Below the pieces are notes generated by a model. It made no database searches. It was not told where the DNA came from and saw nothing but the letters and a program-made list of their open reading frames with translations. 58,811 nucleotides of DNA from Anaerolineales bacterium (GTDB lineage Bacteria; Chloroflexota; Anaerolineae; Anaerolineales; Villigracilaceae), in the NCBI GenBank assembly GCA_011389535.1, contig JAABUE010000002.1:1-58811 (forward strand), read 5' to 3'. The position numbers were made by a program, and so were the translations under genes. Within the stretch, counting starts at the first letter, position 1, and every line of letters starts with the position of its first letter. Of this stretch, positions 15,454 to 24,859 are shown in pieces.

Positions 15454-16929
15454 TTAAGCCTCGCTTTCTTCAGATTGGAGAGGCAACCTGGCTTCCACAA
15501 TCGTACCCTGCCCGGGACTGGACTGTATGGATACCTCACCCTTCATAAGCGCTGCGCGCTCCTGCATCCCGGCCAGGCCAAGAGAAGGCCTGCGGGTGCG
15601 GGTCATGCGCACCGTATCAAGATCGAAACCAACCCCGTCATCCCGGACGCTGACGACTACATGCTGTGATTGGTACTCCAACTTAATATAAACCTCTTTT
15701 GCCTGGGCATGCTTGCTGATATTGTTCAAGGCCTCCTGCACAATCCGGAAGATGGCAATCTTCAGCGCCGATGAGATAAGAAGTTCATCGCCTTCGGTAT
15801 CTACTCTGATCTTCAAGCCTGTTCGTTCTTGCACGGCGCCTGCGTACCAGCGCAGTGCGGCGGGCAGCCCAAGATCATCCAGGTGCGAAGGCCGCAGATC
15901 AGAAATCAGGCGCTGTAACTCGTGTAAGGAGTCGGCGGCCAGGGATTCAAGCTGCCGTAAAGTTTTAACGGCCTGGTCAGGACTGCGGTTATTCGTCAGC
16001 GCTGTGGACAGCCCGCGCAAACCCATTCCGATAGCTGTCAACGCCTGCCCCGTCTCGTCATGCAAGTCGCGCGCGATACGCTGGCGTTCCCCCTCTTGCG
16101 CATCGACGATCCGCCGGAAGAGCTCTCCTTTGAGCGCCTCCTGTTTTTGAGCTTCTTCGAGTTGGGCTGCTTGCAGGGCGTTGATTTCTTGTTCGGTTTC
16201 GACCTGGAAGGCGCGCAAGAAGCGAATTACGAAAACCGCAGCGGCGACGGCCATCGCTGCCCGGAATAGTTGCACCGGGAACCCAAAGATTTGCAGGAAC
16301 AGGTCCTGGTTGATGATATGAGAAGGCGGTAAGGCTGTTGCCTGCACAAAGAACTGCCCGACCACACCGTACCAGGCAAAAGCAACTGCGGCCCAAAGCG
16401 CATCCTGCCCGAAGCGGACGAGGCCTGAACGTCGGAATGCGCGTTGTTGGGCGATCAATCCGATGGCTGCAAGCATCCCGGCCGGCATCGCCAGCGTGTA
16501 ACGCGTCCACACATCTGCCACAGCCCAGATTTCTGAGGGCGGATAATTTCCACGAAACGTTGCCAGGCCAAATACCCAGATGGCTTCCAACCCGATGGGA
16601 ACCAGAGTTATTACGCGTTGTGCAGTTTCGGTGTAAGCCAGCAAATAGGTGCCAAAGGCGATCAAAGAAACAAAGGAAACCGCCAAAAGAGCCAGGCGCA
16701 CGTATTGTGGGATGATGGGCCCGGTATAGCCGCTTAACTGCTCGATCTGGTCGAACATCTCCACCCATTCATGCAGACCGTGTACGATCCCGAATCCGGC
16801 CAGCGGGCGCAATGCTTTGCGCAGGCGGATATCCGATGCACGATTGCCTTCCATGATGACCAGCAATCCCATACTGAAGAACGCCAGGCCATACAAGAAG
16901 TAAACGATAATAATGTAGTGAGGGTGCAT
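15454..16929 (-). CDS. Sensor histidine kinase, NarX/UhpB-like
   Basis: The 491-residue protein has about seven N-terminal membrane helices (residues 1-235), a coiled-coil linker, the HisKA_3 motif RIARDLHDETGQALT and an HATPase_c domain (QEALNN-SKHA, DDGVGFD, GLAGMQERA). It is a full-length paralogue of the truncated kinase at the left edge. The membrane sensor has no recognised ligand-binding motif; conserved HG-HEW near residue 50 is shared by both paralogues. It is translated with the regulator at 14800 and follows the zinc-ribbon protein gene by 33 bases, so all three are likely one operon. Confidence 0.95.
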   Translation of the reverse strand: MHPHYIIIVYFLYGLAFFSMGLLVIMEGNRASDIRLRKALRPLAGFGIVHGLHEWVEMFDQIEQLSGYTGPIIPQYVRLALLAVSFVSLIAFGTYLLAYTETAQRVITLVPIGLEAIWVFGLATFRGNYPPSEIWAVADVWTRYTLAMPAGMLAAIGLIAQQRAFRRSGLVRFGQDALWAAVAFAWYGVVGQFFVQATALPPSHIINQDLFLQIFGFPVQLFRAAMAVAAAVFVIRFLRAFQVETEQEINALQAAQLEEAQKQEALKGELFRRIVDAQEGERQRIARDLHDETGQALTAIGMGLRGLSTALTNNRSPDQAVKTLRQLESLAADSLHELQRLISDLRPSHLDDLGLPAALRWYAGAVQERTGLKIRVDTEGDELLISSALKIAIFRIVQEALNNISKHAQAKEVYIKLEYQSQHVVVSVRDDGVGFDLDTVRMTRTRRPSLGLAGMQERAALMKGEVSIQSSPGQGTIVEARLPLQSEESEA

Positions 16930-16962
16930 CGGATTCCACGTGTGCCGGATTTGTGGAAAAGA

Positions 16963-17865
16963 TTATGTTTCTTTTCTCAGACGTGTGCCGCAAGTGCGGC
17001 AGAAACGGTCGGCGGGTTGCGCCCGCTTACCGCATTGGTGACAGTAGATCTCCGCCCCAACAGCCTCGGTCTCGCGAACGCGGTGGCGTAGCCGTGGCCC
17101 GGGTCTTCCCTTACTGGTCTGCCAGAAATACAAACCTCCGGTCAGGATCAACAAGATTCCCAAACCGGCCAGGATGTACGGCAGGTAATTGCTCAGTGAA
17201 ATGCGTCCCTGTGTACTTTCGTCAACGGTCCCGGTCTCGAGAGGTTGGTCCGATACGCTCAACCGGTCGGAAGTCTTTGTGTATGTCAACCTGATGGGTA
17301 ACTGCTCGCCCGCCTGAAGGTTGCTGGTTCCCCATTCTAGAAAAGTGTGCCCATTATCTGCCGAGATGACTTCTCTCATCTGCGGGTCAGTTGTATATTC
17401 GGTTGTATCAACAGGGACCTTTACACTTACATTGAAAATCCCCACTGCATAATCTCCAGGCCAGAGATAGAGAAACTCGCGTCGAGCATCCGAGCGTGTC
17501 AACGGTGCATAATATTCAATATGGTAAATGGCAGCTGTATCTATTGTGATGGTCACAACCTGCCAGCCATCTTCTTCGAACGGTTCCGGGTAGGGAACGT
17601 TAAGCAAATTTCCAGATGGCGCGTATGCAACTGCGATCAGGTTCGCCTCAACGGGAATGCGCAGGTTGATATTTAGCGGAAAGGAAGTACCTTCTGCCAT
17701 GGTGAAGTCATAAATGACCAGCATGGACGGTTGATCGAACTCCGGCCATAGTTGTACGGTGAGCGTATCTAACGCAACCCCTGCCTGCGCGTTGGCAGTG
17801 ACAGGAATGATAAGCAGAGCAAACAGCAGTGGTAAGAAAAGCCACTTGTAAAAAGAGCCGTGCAT
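16963..17865 (-). CDS. Secreted/membrane protein with cytoplasmic zinc ribbon
   Basis: The start at 17865 has GGAGG seven bases upstream; the frame is open to 17913 but those codons overlap repeat copy B. The 300-residue protein has a signal sequence, an extracytoplasmic beta-rich domain of ~190 residues (conserved YAP.T..DARREFLYLW segment), one membrane helix at about 228-248 and a C-terminal zinc ribbon CHQCGK...CRTCGTRL. Topology puts the ribbon inside the cell. It heads the operon with the kinase-regulator pair and may be an accessory sensor. It resembles uncharacterised zinc-ribbon membrane proteins common in Chloroflexota; no function is known to me. Confidence 0.75.
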   Translation of the reverse strand: MHGSFYKWLFLPLLFALLIIPVTANAQAGVALDTLTVQLWPEFDQPSMLVIYDFTMAEGTSFPLNINLRIPVEANLIAVAYAPSGNLLNVPYPEPFEEDGWQVVTITIDTAAIYHIEYYAPLTRSDARREFLYLWPGDYAVGIFNVSVKVPVDTTEYTTDPQMREVISADNGHTFLEWGTSNLQAGEQLPIRLTYTKTSDRLSVSDQPLETGTVDESTQGRISLSNYLPYILAGLGILLILTGGLYFWQTSKGRPGPRLRHRVRETEAVGAEIYCHQCGKRAQPADRFCRTCGTRLRKET

Positions 17866-17877
17866 GGCGCCTCCGAG

Positions 17878-17964
17878 TACCGCAACCTGATTAGATTGTA
17901 GGGTTACTATCAATTCTATCGCTAGAAATTTAGTAGCGCCCTACAGCTTAGGAAAGTTGCGGCA
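17878..17964 (-). repeat. Inverted-repeat intergenic element, copy B
   Basis: Read on the minus strand, this 87-bp element aligns end to end with copy A: the outer arms TGCCGCAAC and GTTGCGGTA are identical, as are inner CTGTAGGG and CCCTACAA, with only small changes between. It sits just upstream of the zinc-ribbon gene, in the same orientation relative to the gene as copy A. Confidence 0.75.
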
Positions 17965-18113
17965 CGAGTAGCAGTGTTTTCTTAATCTTACCATTTATTA
18001 TTGGACTTACGCGCTGCCTGAAAAGATGCCGGAAACAAGGGCTACCCTCGTAGTATGCAGCCCTTATTTCCCTTATTTCCGGGCTTCTTTCATCCAACCG
18101 GGCAACTGCTGTA

Positions 18114-19058
18114 TTATTGTGCGCGCTGCGCTGCCGGCCAACTGGCGCGTGTCAAATGCCAGCAGACCCGGTTGACGGGTGTATCTACACCCAATTTTTC
18201 TCCTGTTTGCGTGATAGCCCCGCAAATGGCATCGATCTCGGTTGGCGCGCCGCGGCGCATATCCTGGAACATGGATGAATGGTTGCTGGCAGTTTTCCGG
18301 GCCACATCCTCCGCCGCTCTGACCGCATCCTCAAATGGCAAACGGATGCCCTGTGCCCTCGCCACAGCCGCCGCTTCCTGTGCCAGCACGCGCATCAACA
18401 GGTGGGCTGCCGGGCGATGCAGCAACTCTCCATTGGGGACGCGCAGAAGCGCGGTCAACGGGTTAATGGCGGCATTGATGACCAGCTTTCCCCATACCAG
18501 CGCATCCGCATCGTTCACCACCTGGACGTTGAAGCCTGCTCCCGTTAAAGCAGCCTCCAGCGGCCCCAGTCGTGGATGTGCCTCCACAGAGATAACGCCT
18601 TCGCCGCCAGCCCGCGCCAGGCCGGGACCGAGTAAAGTCGCGCCGGTCGTGGTCACGCCCAGGGCAACCCGTGGCAGGCCCAGGGCCTCGGCAAGAAGCT
18701 CGCGGTTTCCCATCCCGTTTTGCAGCGTCAGCGCCAGGCCGTCTTCAGCAAGGCAGTCTGCAAGCTGCTTGGCAACCCGTTCTGTCTGCCACGACTTGAC
18801 CAGTACCAACGCATAACGTTGCCCGCGGCAGTCCGCCGGGTTGTTGGTCGCCTTAACGGGATGGGCTTGTTCCACGCCATCCGCATCTACCAGCCGCGCG
18901 CCACTCTCGCCCAGCGCGCTTAAGCCGTTCTCCCAACTGCCAAGCATGGTGACCGGGTGCCCGGCCGCGCTCAAATGCGCCGCGAAAAGCGTACCCAACG
19001 CACCTGTGCCGGCGATGAGAATGGGCTGCTTTAGATGTCTTTGAGCAGGGCTTGCCAT
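18114..19058 (-). CDS. panE: 2-dehydropantoate 2-reductase
   Basis: The 314-residue protein has the N-terminal NADP-binding motif GTGALGTLFAAHL, the conserved LVKSWQTE segment (catalytic Lys) and the C-terminal helical ApbA domain (KLVINAAINPLTAL, MFQDMRRGAPTEIDAI). It reduces ketopantoate to pantoate in the pantothenate/CoA pathway in the cytoplasm. It overlaps the end of panB by 28 bases and is co-transcribed with it. The ATG at 19058 gives a normal length with a few extra residues before the Rossmann fold; a slightly later start is possible. Confidence 0.95.
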   Translation of the reverse strand: MASPAQRHLKQPILIAGTGALGTLFAAHLSAAGHPVTMLGSWENGLSALGESGARLVDADGVEQAHPVKATNNPADCRGQRYALVLVKSWQTERVAKQLADCLAEDGLALTLQNGMGNRELLAEALGLPRVALGVTTTGATLLGPGLARAGGEGVISVEAHPRLGPLEAALTGAGFNVQVVNDADALVWGKLVINAAINPLTALLRVPNGELLHRPAAHLLMRVLAQEAAAVARAQGIRLPFEDAVRAAEDVARKTASNHSSMFQDMRRGAPTEIDAICGAITQTGEKLGVDTPVNRVCWHLTRASWPAAQRAQ

Positions 19059-19909
19059 TCATCCTCCGCCATGTCGACGCTGTGTTCCGCCGCCGGGAAG
19101 GCTTTGGTGTGCACATCTTCGATATATTCGCCAAAAGCACGCTGCATCTCGGCGTGGAGGTTGGCGTACTTCTTGACGAATTTGGGTGTGAAGCGGTCGA
19201 ATAACCCCAACAGATCGTGCGTGACTAATACCTGCCCGTCACAGCCGATGCCCGCGCCGATACCGATGGTGGGGATTTGAATGCGCCCTGAAACCAGTTC
19301 TGCCAGCCGAGCCGGGACGGATTCGAGCACGAGGCTAAAGCAGCCGGCCTCCTCGAGCAGCAATGCATCTTCCAGCAGGCGCCTGGCCGCTGCGGCCGTC
19401 TTGCCTTGCGCGCGGAAGCCGCCCAACTGGTGCACGGACTGCGGCGTAAGGCCAAGGTGACCCACCACTGGGATGCCCGCGCCGGTGATCGCGCGGATGG
19501 CATCGGCGCGTTCGCGCCCGCCTTCAAGCTTGACTGCGTCCATATTGCCCTGCTGCAAAAAGCGGCCGGCGTTACGGACAGCTTCCTCCACAGAAACCTG
19601 GTACGACATAAACGGCATATCGCCGATAAGTAGAGCAATTTTTGCGCCGCGCGCGACCGCCCGGCAGTGGTGCAGCATTTCTTCCATGGTGACGGGCAGT
19701 GTGTTTTCGTAGCCCAGTACCACCATGCCGAGCGAATCGCCGACCAGGATCGAATCGACCCCGGCCTGGTCCATCGCCGTTGCGGTGGGATAGTCATAGG
19801 CGGTCAGCATGGTGATTGGTTCGCCGCGTTCCTTTTTCTCTCGGAACACAAGCGTGGTTACTTTCTTGCGTTTTGAAACGGTGAATGCAGTTGGAGCAAT
19901 GGTAGACAT
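19031..19909 (-). CDS. panB: 3-methyl-2-oxobutanoate hydroxymethyltransferase
   Basis: The start at 19909 follows GGAGGG and gives 292 residues; the frame is open to 20014 but that part contains two DNA hairpins and is unlikely to be coding. Family motifs are clear: MLTAYDYPTA, DSILVGDSLGM, the HHCRAV metal-site region, VKLEGG and GIGAG. The enzyme adds a hydroxymethyl group from methylene-tetrahydrofolate to 2-oxoisovalerate, the first step of pantoate synthesis. It forms a two-gene operon with panE. Confidence 0.97.
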   Translation of the reverse strand: MSTIAPTAFTVSKRKKVTTLVFREKKERGEPITMLTAYDYPTATAMDQAGVDSILVGDSLGMVVLGYENTLPVTMEEMLHHCRAVARGAKIALLIGDMPFMSYQVSVEEAVRNAGRFLQQGNMDAVKLEGGRERADAIRAITGAGIPVVGHLGLTPQSVHQLGGFRAQGKTAAAARRLLEDALLLEEAGCFSLVLESVPARLAELVSGRIQIPTIGIGAGIGCDGQVLVTHDLLGLFDRFTPKFVKKYANLHAEMQRAFGEYIEDVHTKAFPAAEHSVDMAEDEWQALLKDI

Positions 19910-19982
19910 GGTACCCTCCATATAAGGTAGAGTCCGCTTGGGCCGCGCCCCCTGGTGTGAGCCGCTTGCGTTTGATTTGGAG

Positions 19983-20038
19983 TCCAAAGTCTCCTGACTT
20001 TGGATCCTTTGCAAATTCCAACGTCTCCAGACGTTGGA
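19983..20038. repeat. Two similar tandem hairpins upstream of panB
   Basis: TCCAAAGTC-tcct-GACTTTGGA (19983-20004) and TCCAACGTC-tcca-GACGTTGGA (20017-20038) are two perfect 9-bp stems with four-base loops and related sequence, both bordered by GGAGTCC or GATCC. They look like REP-type units. The rest of the 19910-20316 gap holds a TATAAT and a folded leader for the YtxH gene. Confidence 0.65.
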
Positions 20039-20116
20039 GTCCGTTTTATCACCGTCGCGTTCTTCGCGGATACGCGCGGCATGGGTACAATTATTCCATA
20101 AAATTCCTTTTTCGCC

Positions 20117-20256
20117 TATAATAGATTTCAGTAGTAGCTATGTCATCCAGCGCCGTAATGCGGCGGAGAAATTCCAAAGTCAGAGGGAAATCCCTCGATC
20201 ATTACTTAAATGTTCCAGCACCGGCTCTAGGCACTGCGTCTGCGCGCTTGGATGAC
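20117..20256 (+). promoter_or_regulatory. Candidate promoter and structured leader of the YtxH gene
   Basis: TATAAT at 20117-20122 (weak -35) predicts a start near 20129. The transcript could then close a long stem: GTCATCCA (20142-20149) pairs with TGGATGAC (20249-20256), extended by GCGC/GCGC with one bulge. Inside are two local hairpins, CGCCG/CGGCG (20151-20165) and GAGGG/CCCTC (20183-20196). No known RNA family is recognised. Confidence 0.35.
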
Positions 20257-20316
20257 TCACAACAGTATTTTGACCCTGATTTCATTTCATAACCTATCAC
20301 CTTTAAGGAGGATCTC

Positions 20317-20532
20317 ATGCGAAAGATGTTTGGCTTCTTGATTGGCGTTTTTGTTGGCAGCCTGGTTGGCTCGACGATTGCCTTGCTGTTGGCTCCTGAA
20401 TCGGGAGATGAACTGCGTTCAGAGTTGCGCGAACGCGGACAGAACTTCATCGGCGAGGTCCGGCAGGCCGCTGACTCGCGCCGGATCGAGCTCAAGGATC
20501 GCCTGGAGAGCATGCGCGATCCAAGGGGATAA
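20317..20532 (+). CDS. YtxH-domain small membrane protein
   Basis: The 71-residue protein has one glycine-rich membrane helix (about 6-26, ending ALLLAPESG, the YtxH signature) and a charged helical tail of about 40 residues. YtxH-type proteins are linked to stress and the cell envelope, with no fixed biochemical role. The start has a strong Shine-Dalgarno (AAGGAGGATCTC). It is preceded by an apparently structured ~190-base leader. Confidence 0.85.
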   Translation: MRKMFGFLIGVFVGSLVGSTIALLLAPESGDELRSELRERGQNFIGEVRQAADSRRIELKDRLESMRDPRG

Positions 20533-20547
20533 TTTCCCTGATCATGA

Positions 20548-20614
20548 AAACCTGACAGGTTATTACGAAGCAACCCGGAGTGGATTGGAGGGGTGGAAAC
20601 CTGTCAGGTTTTTG
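20548..20614. terminator. Inverted repeat AACCTGACAGGTT with 35-bp spacer
   Basis: AAACCTGACAGGTT (20548-20561) is complementary to AACCTGTCAGGTTT (20598-20611), followed by T residues. It can terminate the YtxH transcript. The same repeat encodes part of the last residues of the convergent glycosyltransferase. Confidence 0.55.
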
Positions 20615-21765
20615 TAGAAATTATCAGCTTTTTTCATGCAAGCCTGATATTCCGCCCCTTCCTCGATGCGCTTCGCATTCAGACCTGCAGCCTGTTCCCG
20701 CAGGTCTTTGCTTTTCAGCGCCATGACGATCGACTCCGCCAACCTGGGCGGGACGGTTGCATCTGTCAACAATCCGTTTTCCCCGTCCGTGATCCACTCG
20801 CGAATAGACTCTAAATCGCCTGCCACCGGAAAGCAGCCGCAAGCCATACCTTCCAGCAGCGTGTTAGGTGTGCCGTCATGTACACTGGGCGAGACCAGCA
20901 CCGCTGCACGACGGTAGACGTCCGCCATTTGGGCGTATGGCATGGGAGGAAGTAACTCCACAGCGTGACCGATGCCAAGCTCTTTAATCCATTGCAGCGC
21001 CTGAGATTCGCCTGCCATCGATGTGCATAGGAAACGCGCACCCGGAATTTCTTTCAACACCAGCGGGATGCTCTTGAAGAAAATATCATTGCGCACGTAG
21101 GCCCGGAAGCCGCGTGGGTTAATGACAACGGGTGCCTCCACAAGCTTTTCGGGCGGAAAAAAGATGTCTGTGCGAACTCCGCCATTTCCGGGGGTAACCA
21201 GCGTTGGCCTTTTTGCAGCAAAACCCCACTCCTGCGCCAGGCGGATATCGCGCTGGCAATCTGCGTGCAGGGCGTCGGCTACCTGCATCGTCCATCGCGT
21301 ATAGTGGCCCATCAGCCGCGTAGACGGGGCATGCAGCGTGAAGTCATTGCCCCAAACAGAGACCAATAGCGGGATGCCAGCGTATGCATCCGCGGCCAGC
21401 ATGCCCTCATAAGGGATACGCATGGCGTGGATCAGCTCAGGCCTGACGCGCTCGATGACCGAGCGCAACTTTTTGGCCGAGCGGGTGATGGTCACGGGGC
21501 CGAGATAATGCCGGATGGCAGTACGTACCCTTCTGGGCACAGGCAAGCCGAGGGTTCGGGAGGATGCGGGACGGGATGCCGGTGAAGTGGAAGGTTGTTT
21601 GGTCCCGCTGAAAGCCACAGGGGTGATGTCGAACCCTTTTAAATTCATTTCAGGATGGCTGGCGAAGGTAGAAGCGAGATAAACTTCATCACCGCGCTCT
21701 GCAAAGTAGCGGATCCAGTTAATGGCAATCGGTGAGCGGCCGTCGGCCACGAAAAGTATGCGCAT
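20563..21765 (-). CDS. Glycosyltransferase, GT4-like
   Basis: Starting at MRILFVADGRSP (21765), the protein has 400 residues with the GT-B fold: an N-terminal domain with IHAMRIPYEGMLAA, and a C-terminal domain with SPSVHDGTPNTLLEGMACGCFPV, the E-x7-E donor-binding motif of GT4 enzymes. It transfers a sugar from a nucleotide donor, probably for surface polysaccharide or glycolipid. ugd lies nearby but not in the same operon. The last ~20 residues are encoded by the inverted repeat at 20548-20614, so the C-terminus may have been changed by that repeat. Confidence 0.88.
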   Translation of the reverse strand: MRILFVADGRSPIAINWIRYFAERGDEVYLASTFASHPEMNLKGFDITPVAFSGTKQPSTSPASRPASSRTLGLPVPRRVRTAIRHYLGPVTITRSAKKLRSVIERVRPELIHAMRIPYEGMLAADAYAGIPLLVSVWGNDFTLHAPSTRLMGHYTRWTMQVADALHADCQRDIRLAQEWGFAAKRPTLVTPGNGGVRTDIFFPPEKLVEAPVVINPRGFRAYVRNDIFFKSIPLVLKEIPGARFLCTSMAGESQALQWIKELGIGHAVELLPPMPYAQMADVYRRAAVLVSPSVHDGTPNTLLEGMACGCFPVAGDLESIREWITDGENGLLTDATVPPRLAESIVMALKSKDLREQAAGLNAKRIEEGAEYQACMKKADNFYKNLTGFHPSNPLRVAS

Positions 21766-21872
21766 GCGCGCATTATCCCACATTAAACCTGTTATGGCTT
21801 ATGCCGGGCGCATGCGCAGAACGAACCTTTTGTTTTGGGCTTCTCTCATCCGACTGCGTGACTTCAGTGTTA

Positions 21873-21901
21873 TTGCTGGATGGGTAGAGCCGTAGTATAG
21901 T
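21873..21901 (+). promoter_or_regulatory. Candidate promoter of the single-domain response regulator
   Basis: TTGCTG (21873-21878) and TATAGT (21896-21901) are 17 bp apart. Repeat copy C begins at 21910, right at the predicted start site, so it would be transcribed. Confidence 0.45.
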
Positions 21902-21909
21902 TAACCCAG

Positions 21910-22013
21910 TACCGCAACCCCGCTAAGGGGGCAACCATAATAAACTGTTGGTCTAGTTTGATATTTTGTACATTGTATAACGGTGAGTAGCCCTGCATTA
22001 GATGGTTGCGGCA
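21910..22013 (+). repeat. Inverted-repeat intergenic element, copy C
   Basis: Outer arms TACCGCAAC (21910-21918) and GTTGCGGCA (22005-22013) match those of copies A and B. The 86-bp interior is largely different in sequence. It lies between the promoter and the Shine-Dalgarno of the response regulator. Confidence 0.6.
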
Positions 22014-22027
22014 CCAGGAGAGTAAGC

Positions 22028-22429
22028 ATGAGCAAAGGGCATGTTTTGGTCGTAGAAGACAATCTGGATAATTATGAACTCGTGCGCACTATTCTGGAAA
22101 TCGCCGGCTATGATTCCTTTTTGGCGGTCAACGGCCGGGACGGGGTGGAAGCAGCTCGCAAGCAAAAACCAGATCTAATTTTGATGGATATGTCATTACC
22201 GGAGATGAACGGCTGGGATGCTACCAAACGCATCCGGGATGATCCGCAAACTGCCCATATTCCAATGGTCGCCCTGACGGCACACACCCTTCCACGGGAG
22301 CGGAAGCGTGCTCTGGATGCGGGTGTGGATGCATATTTATCCAAACCTTTCGATGCATATCAATTCATCCAGTTGGTCGAAAGCACTTTGGAAGATTTTA
22401 AAGGGAGGTTGATCGCTAAGAAGGAATAG
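22028..22429 (+). CDS. Single-domain response regulator (DivK/CheY-like)
   Basis: The ATG at 22028 follows AGGAGA. The 133-residue protein is a receiver domain only: Asp11 in the acidic pocket, phosphoacceptor Asp54 (LMDMSLPEMNG), Thr84 (ALTAH) and Lys106 (SKPF). It resembles the stand-alone receivers that accept phosphate from hybrid or multi-sensor kinases. No kinase is adjacent. Downstream ugd starts 72 bases later and may be co-transcribed. Confidence 0.92.
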   Translation: MSKGHVLVVEDNLDNYELVRTILEIAGYDSFLAVNGRDGVEAARKQKPDLILMDMSLPEMNGWDATKRIRDDPQTAHIPMVALTAHTLPRERKRALDAGVDAYLSKPFDAYQFIQLVESTLEDFKGRLIAKKE

Positions 22430-22501
22430 TTTTATTTAAGTGGTATATTTAACCAATCTGCTTTGTGCGGAATTTCACAATCTATTTTGCGAGGTAAATT
22501 T

Positions 22502-23809
<1,308 letters not shown>

Positions 23810-23826
23810 GTTCGATTGCCTTATAG

Positions 23827-23858
23827 AGAGTCGGGTACAATTGCCCGACTCTTTTTTT
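23827..23858 (+). terminator. Intrinsic terminator after ugd
   Basis: AGAGTCGGG (23827-23835) pairs with CCCGACTCT (23844-23852), followed by seven T residues. The U-run ends one base before the ATG of the next gene. Confidence 0.9.
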
Positions 23859-24776
23859 ATGGAACCAAAAAAATCTCCCCCGGTTTGTGACTACGAAGGC
23901 TCCGATTACCAGGCATCTTTCTGGGATCAAGGTGGCCGTGAATATGAAGACCGTACCGAAGCTATCGCATTGAAGCGTTTGCTGCCCAAAAGCGGACAAC
24001 TTATGCTCGAAGTAGGCGCCGGTGCTGGCCGTAATACTCCGCGTTATTCCGGTTATGAGCGTGTCGTATTGCTCGACTATTCCATGACGCAATTGCAACA
24101 CGCCAAGGCGCGTCTCGGGATATCTGACCGTTTTGTTTTCGTCGCGGCGGATGTGTACCGGCTACCTTTTGTGGATGAATTATTCGACGGCGCGACCATG
24201 ATCCGAACGTTGCACCACATGGCAGATGCGCCCGTGGCGCTGTCCCAAATACGGAACGTTTTGCAGCCCGGTTCCGTTTTTGTTTTGGAATTTGCCAGCA
24301 AACTTAATCTCAAATCGATCTTGCGCTACTTGCTGGGCCGGCAGGAATGGAGTCCGTTCAGGCGTGAGCCGGTCGAGTTTGTGGCCTTGAATTTCGATTT
24401 CCACCCGAAGGCTGTACATGGGTGGCTGAAAGAGCTCGGATTTCGTATCGAAAAGACACTGACTGTCTCGCATTTCCGCTGGGCCCCGCTTAAGCGACTT
24501 ATCCCGACCGGAATCCTGGTTACCCTGGATTCTCTCGCCCAGTGGACAGGGCCGTTATGGCAGTTGACGCCCAGTGTTTTTGTCAGAGCGAGCCTGGGTG
24601 GGGAGAGAAACGAGTCCGTCCTTGGTGAAATCGTCCAATGGTTTAAATGTCCGCAATGTGGGAACTCACCACTGATAGATCATACAAGCTATCTCCTATG
24701 TTCCTCCTGCGGCAGCCAGTGGGCCATCTATGAGGGGATTTACGATTTTAAAACGCCGCTGAACAAATCAAAATGA
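23859..24776 (+). CDS. SAM-dependent methyltransferase with C-terminal zinc ribbon
   Basis: The 305-residue protein has a class I methyltransferase core: SAM-binding LEVGAGAGRN (about 50), acidic loop LLDYS, and FDGATMIRTLHHM. The C-terminus has a Trm112-like zinc ribbon, CPQCGNS...CSSCGSQW. Substrate is unknown; such two-part proteins often modify lipids, sugars or quinone precursors. The ATG at 23859 directly follows the U-run of the ugd terminator and has no Shine-Dalgarno, so translation must start on a read-through or near-leaderless transcript. Upstream TTG/GTG starts would fall within the terminator. Confidence 0.85.
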   Translation: MEPKKSPPVCDYEGSDYQASFWDQGGREYEDRTEAIALKRLLPKSGQLMLEVGAGAGRNTPRYSGYERVVLLDYSMTQLQHAKARLGISDRFVFVAADVYRLPFVDELFDGATMIRTLHHMADAPVALSQIRNVLQPGSVFVLEFASKLNLKSILRYLLGRQEWSPFRREPVEFVALNFDFHPKAVHGWLKELGFRIEKTLTVSHFRWAPLKRLIPTGILVTLDSLAQWTGPLWQLTPSVFVRASLGGERNESVLGEIVQWFKCPQCGNSPLIDHTSYLLCSSCGSQWAIYEGIYDFKTPLNKSK

Positions 24777-24859
24777 TCCTGGATCCTTTCCCCAAGTAAA
24801 CAGCTTACTTCTCGATCCATGGCGGCTGTCAAAGATAGCAGTCTTTCCGGTCAGACATC

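Noticed and set aside
20140-20260. Possible tRNA or 6S RNA
   Set aside because: No cloverleaf, T-loop motif or 6S central bubble could be drawn; kept only as an unknown structured leader.
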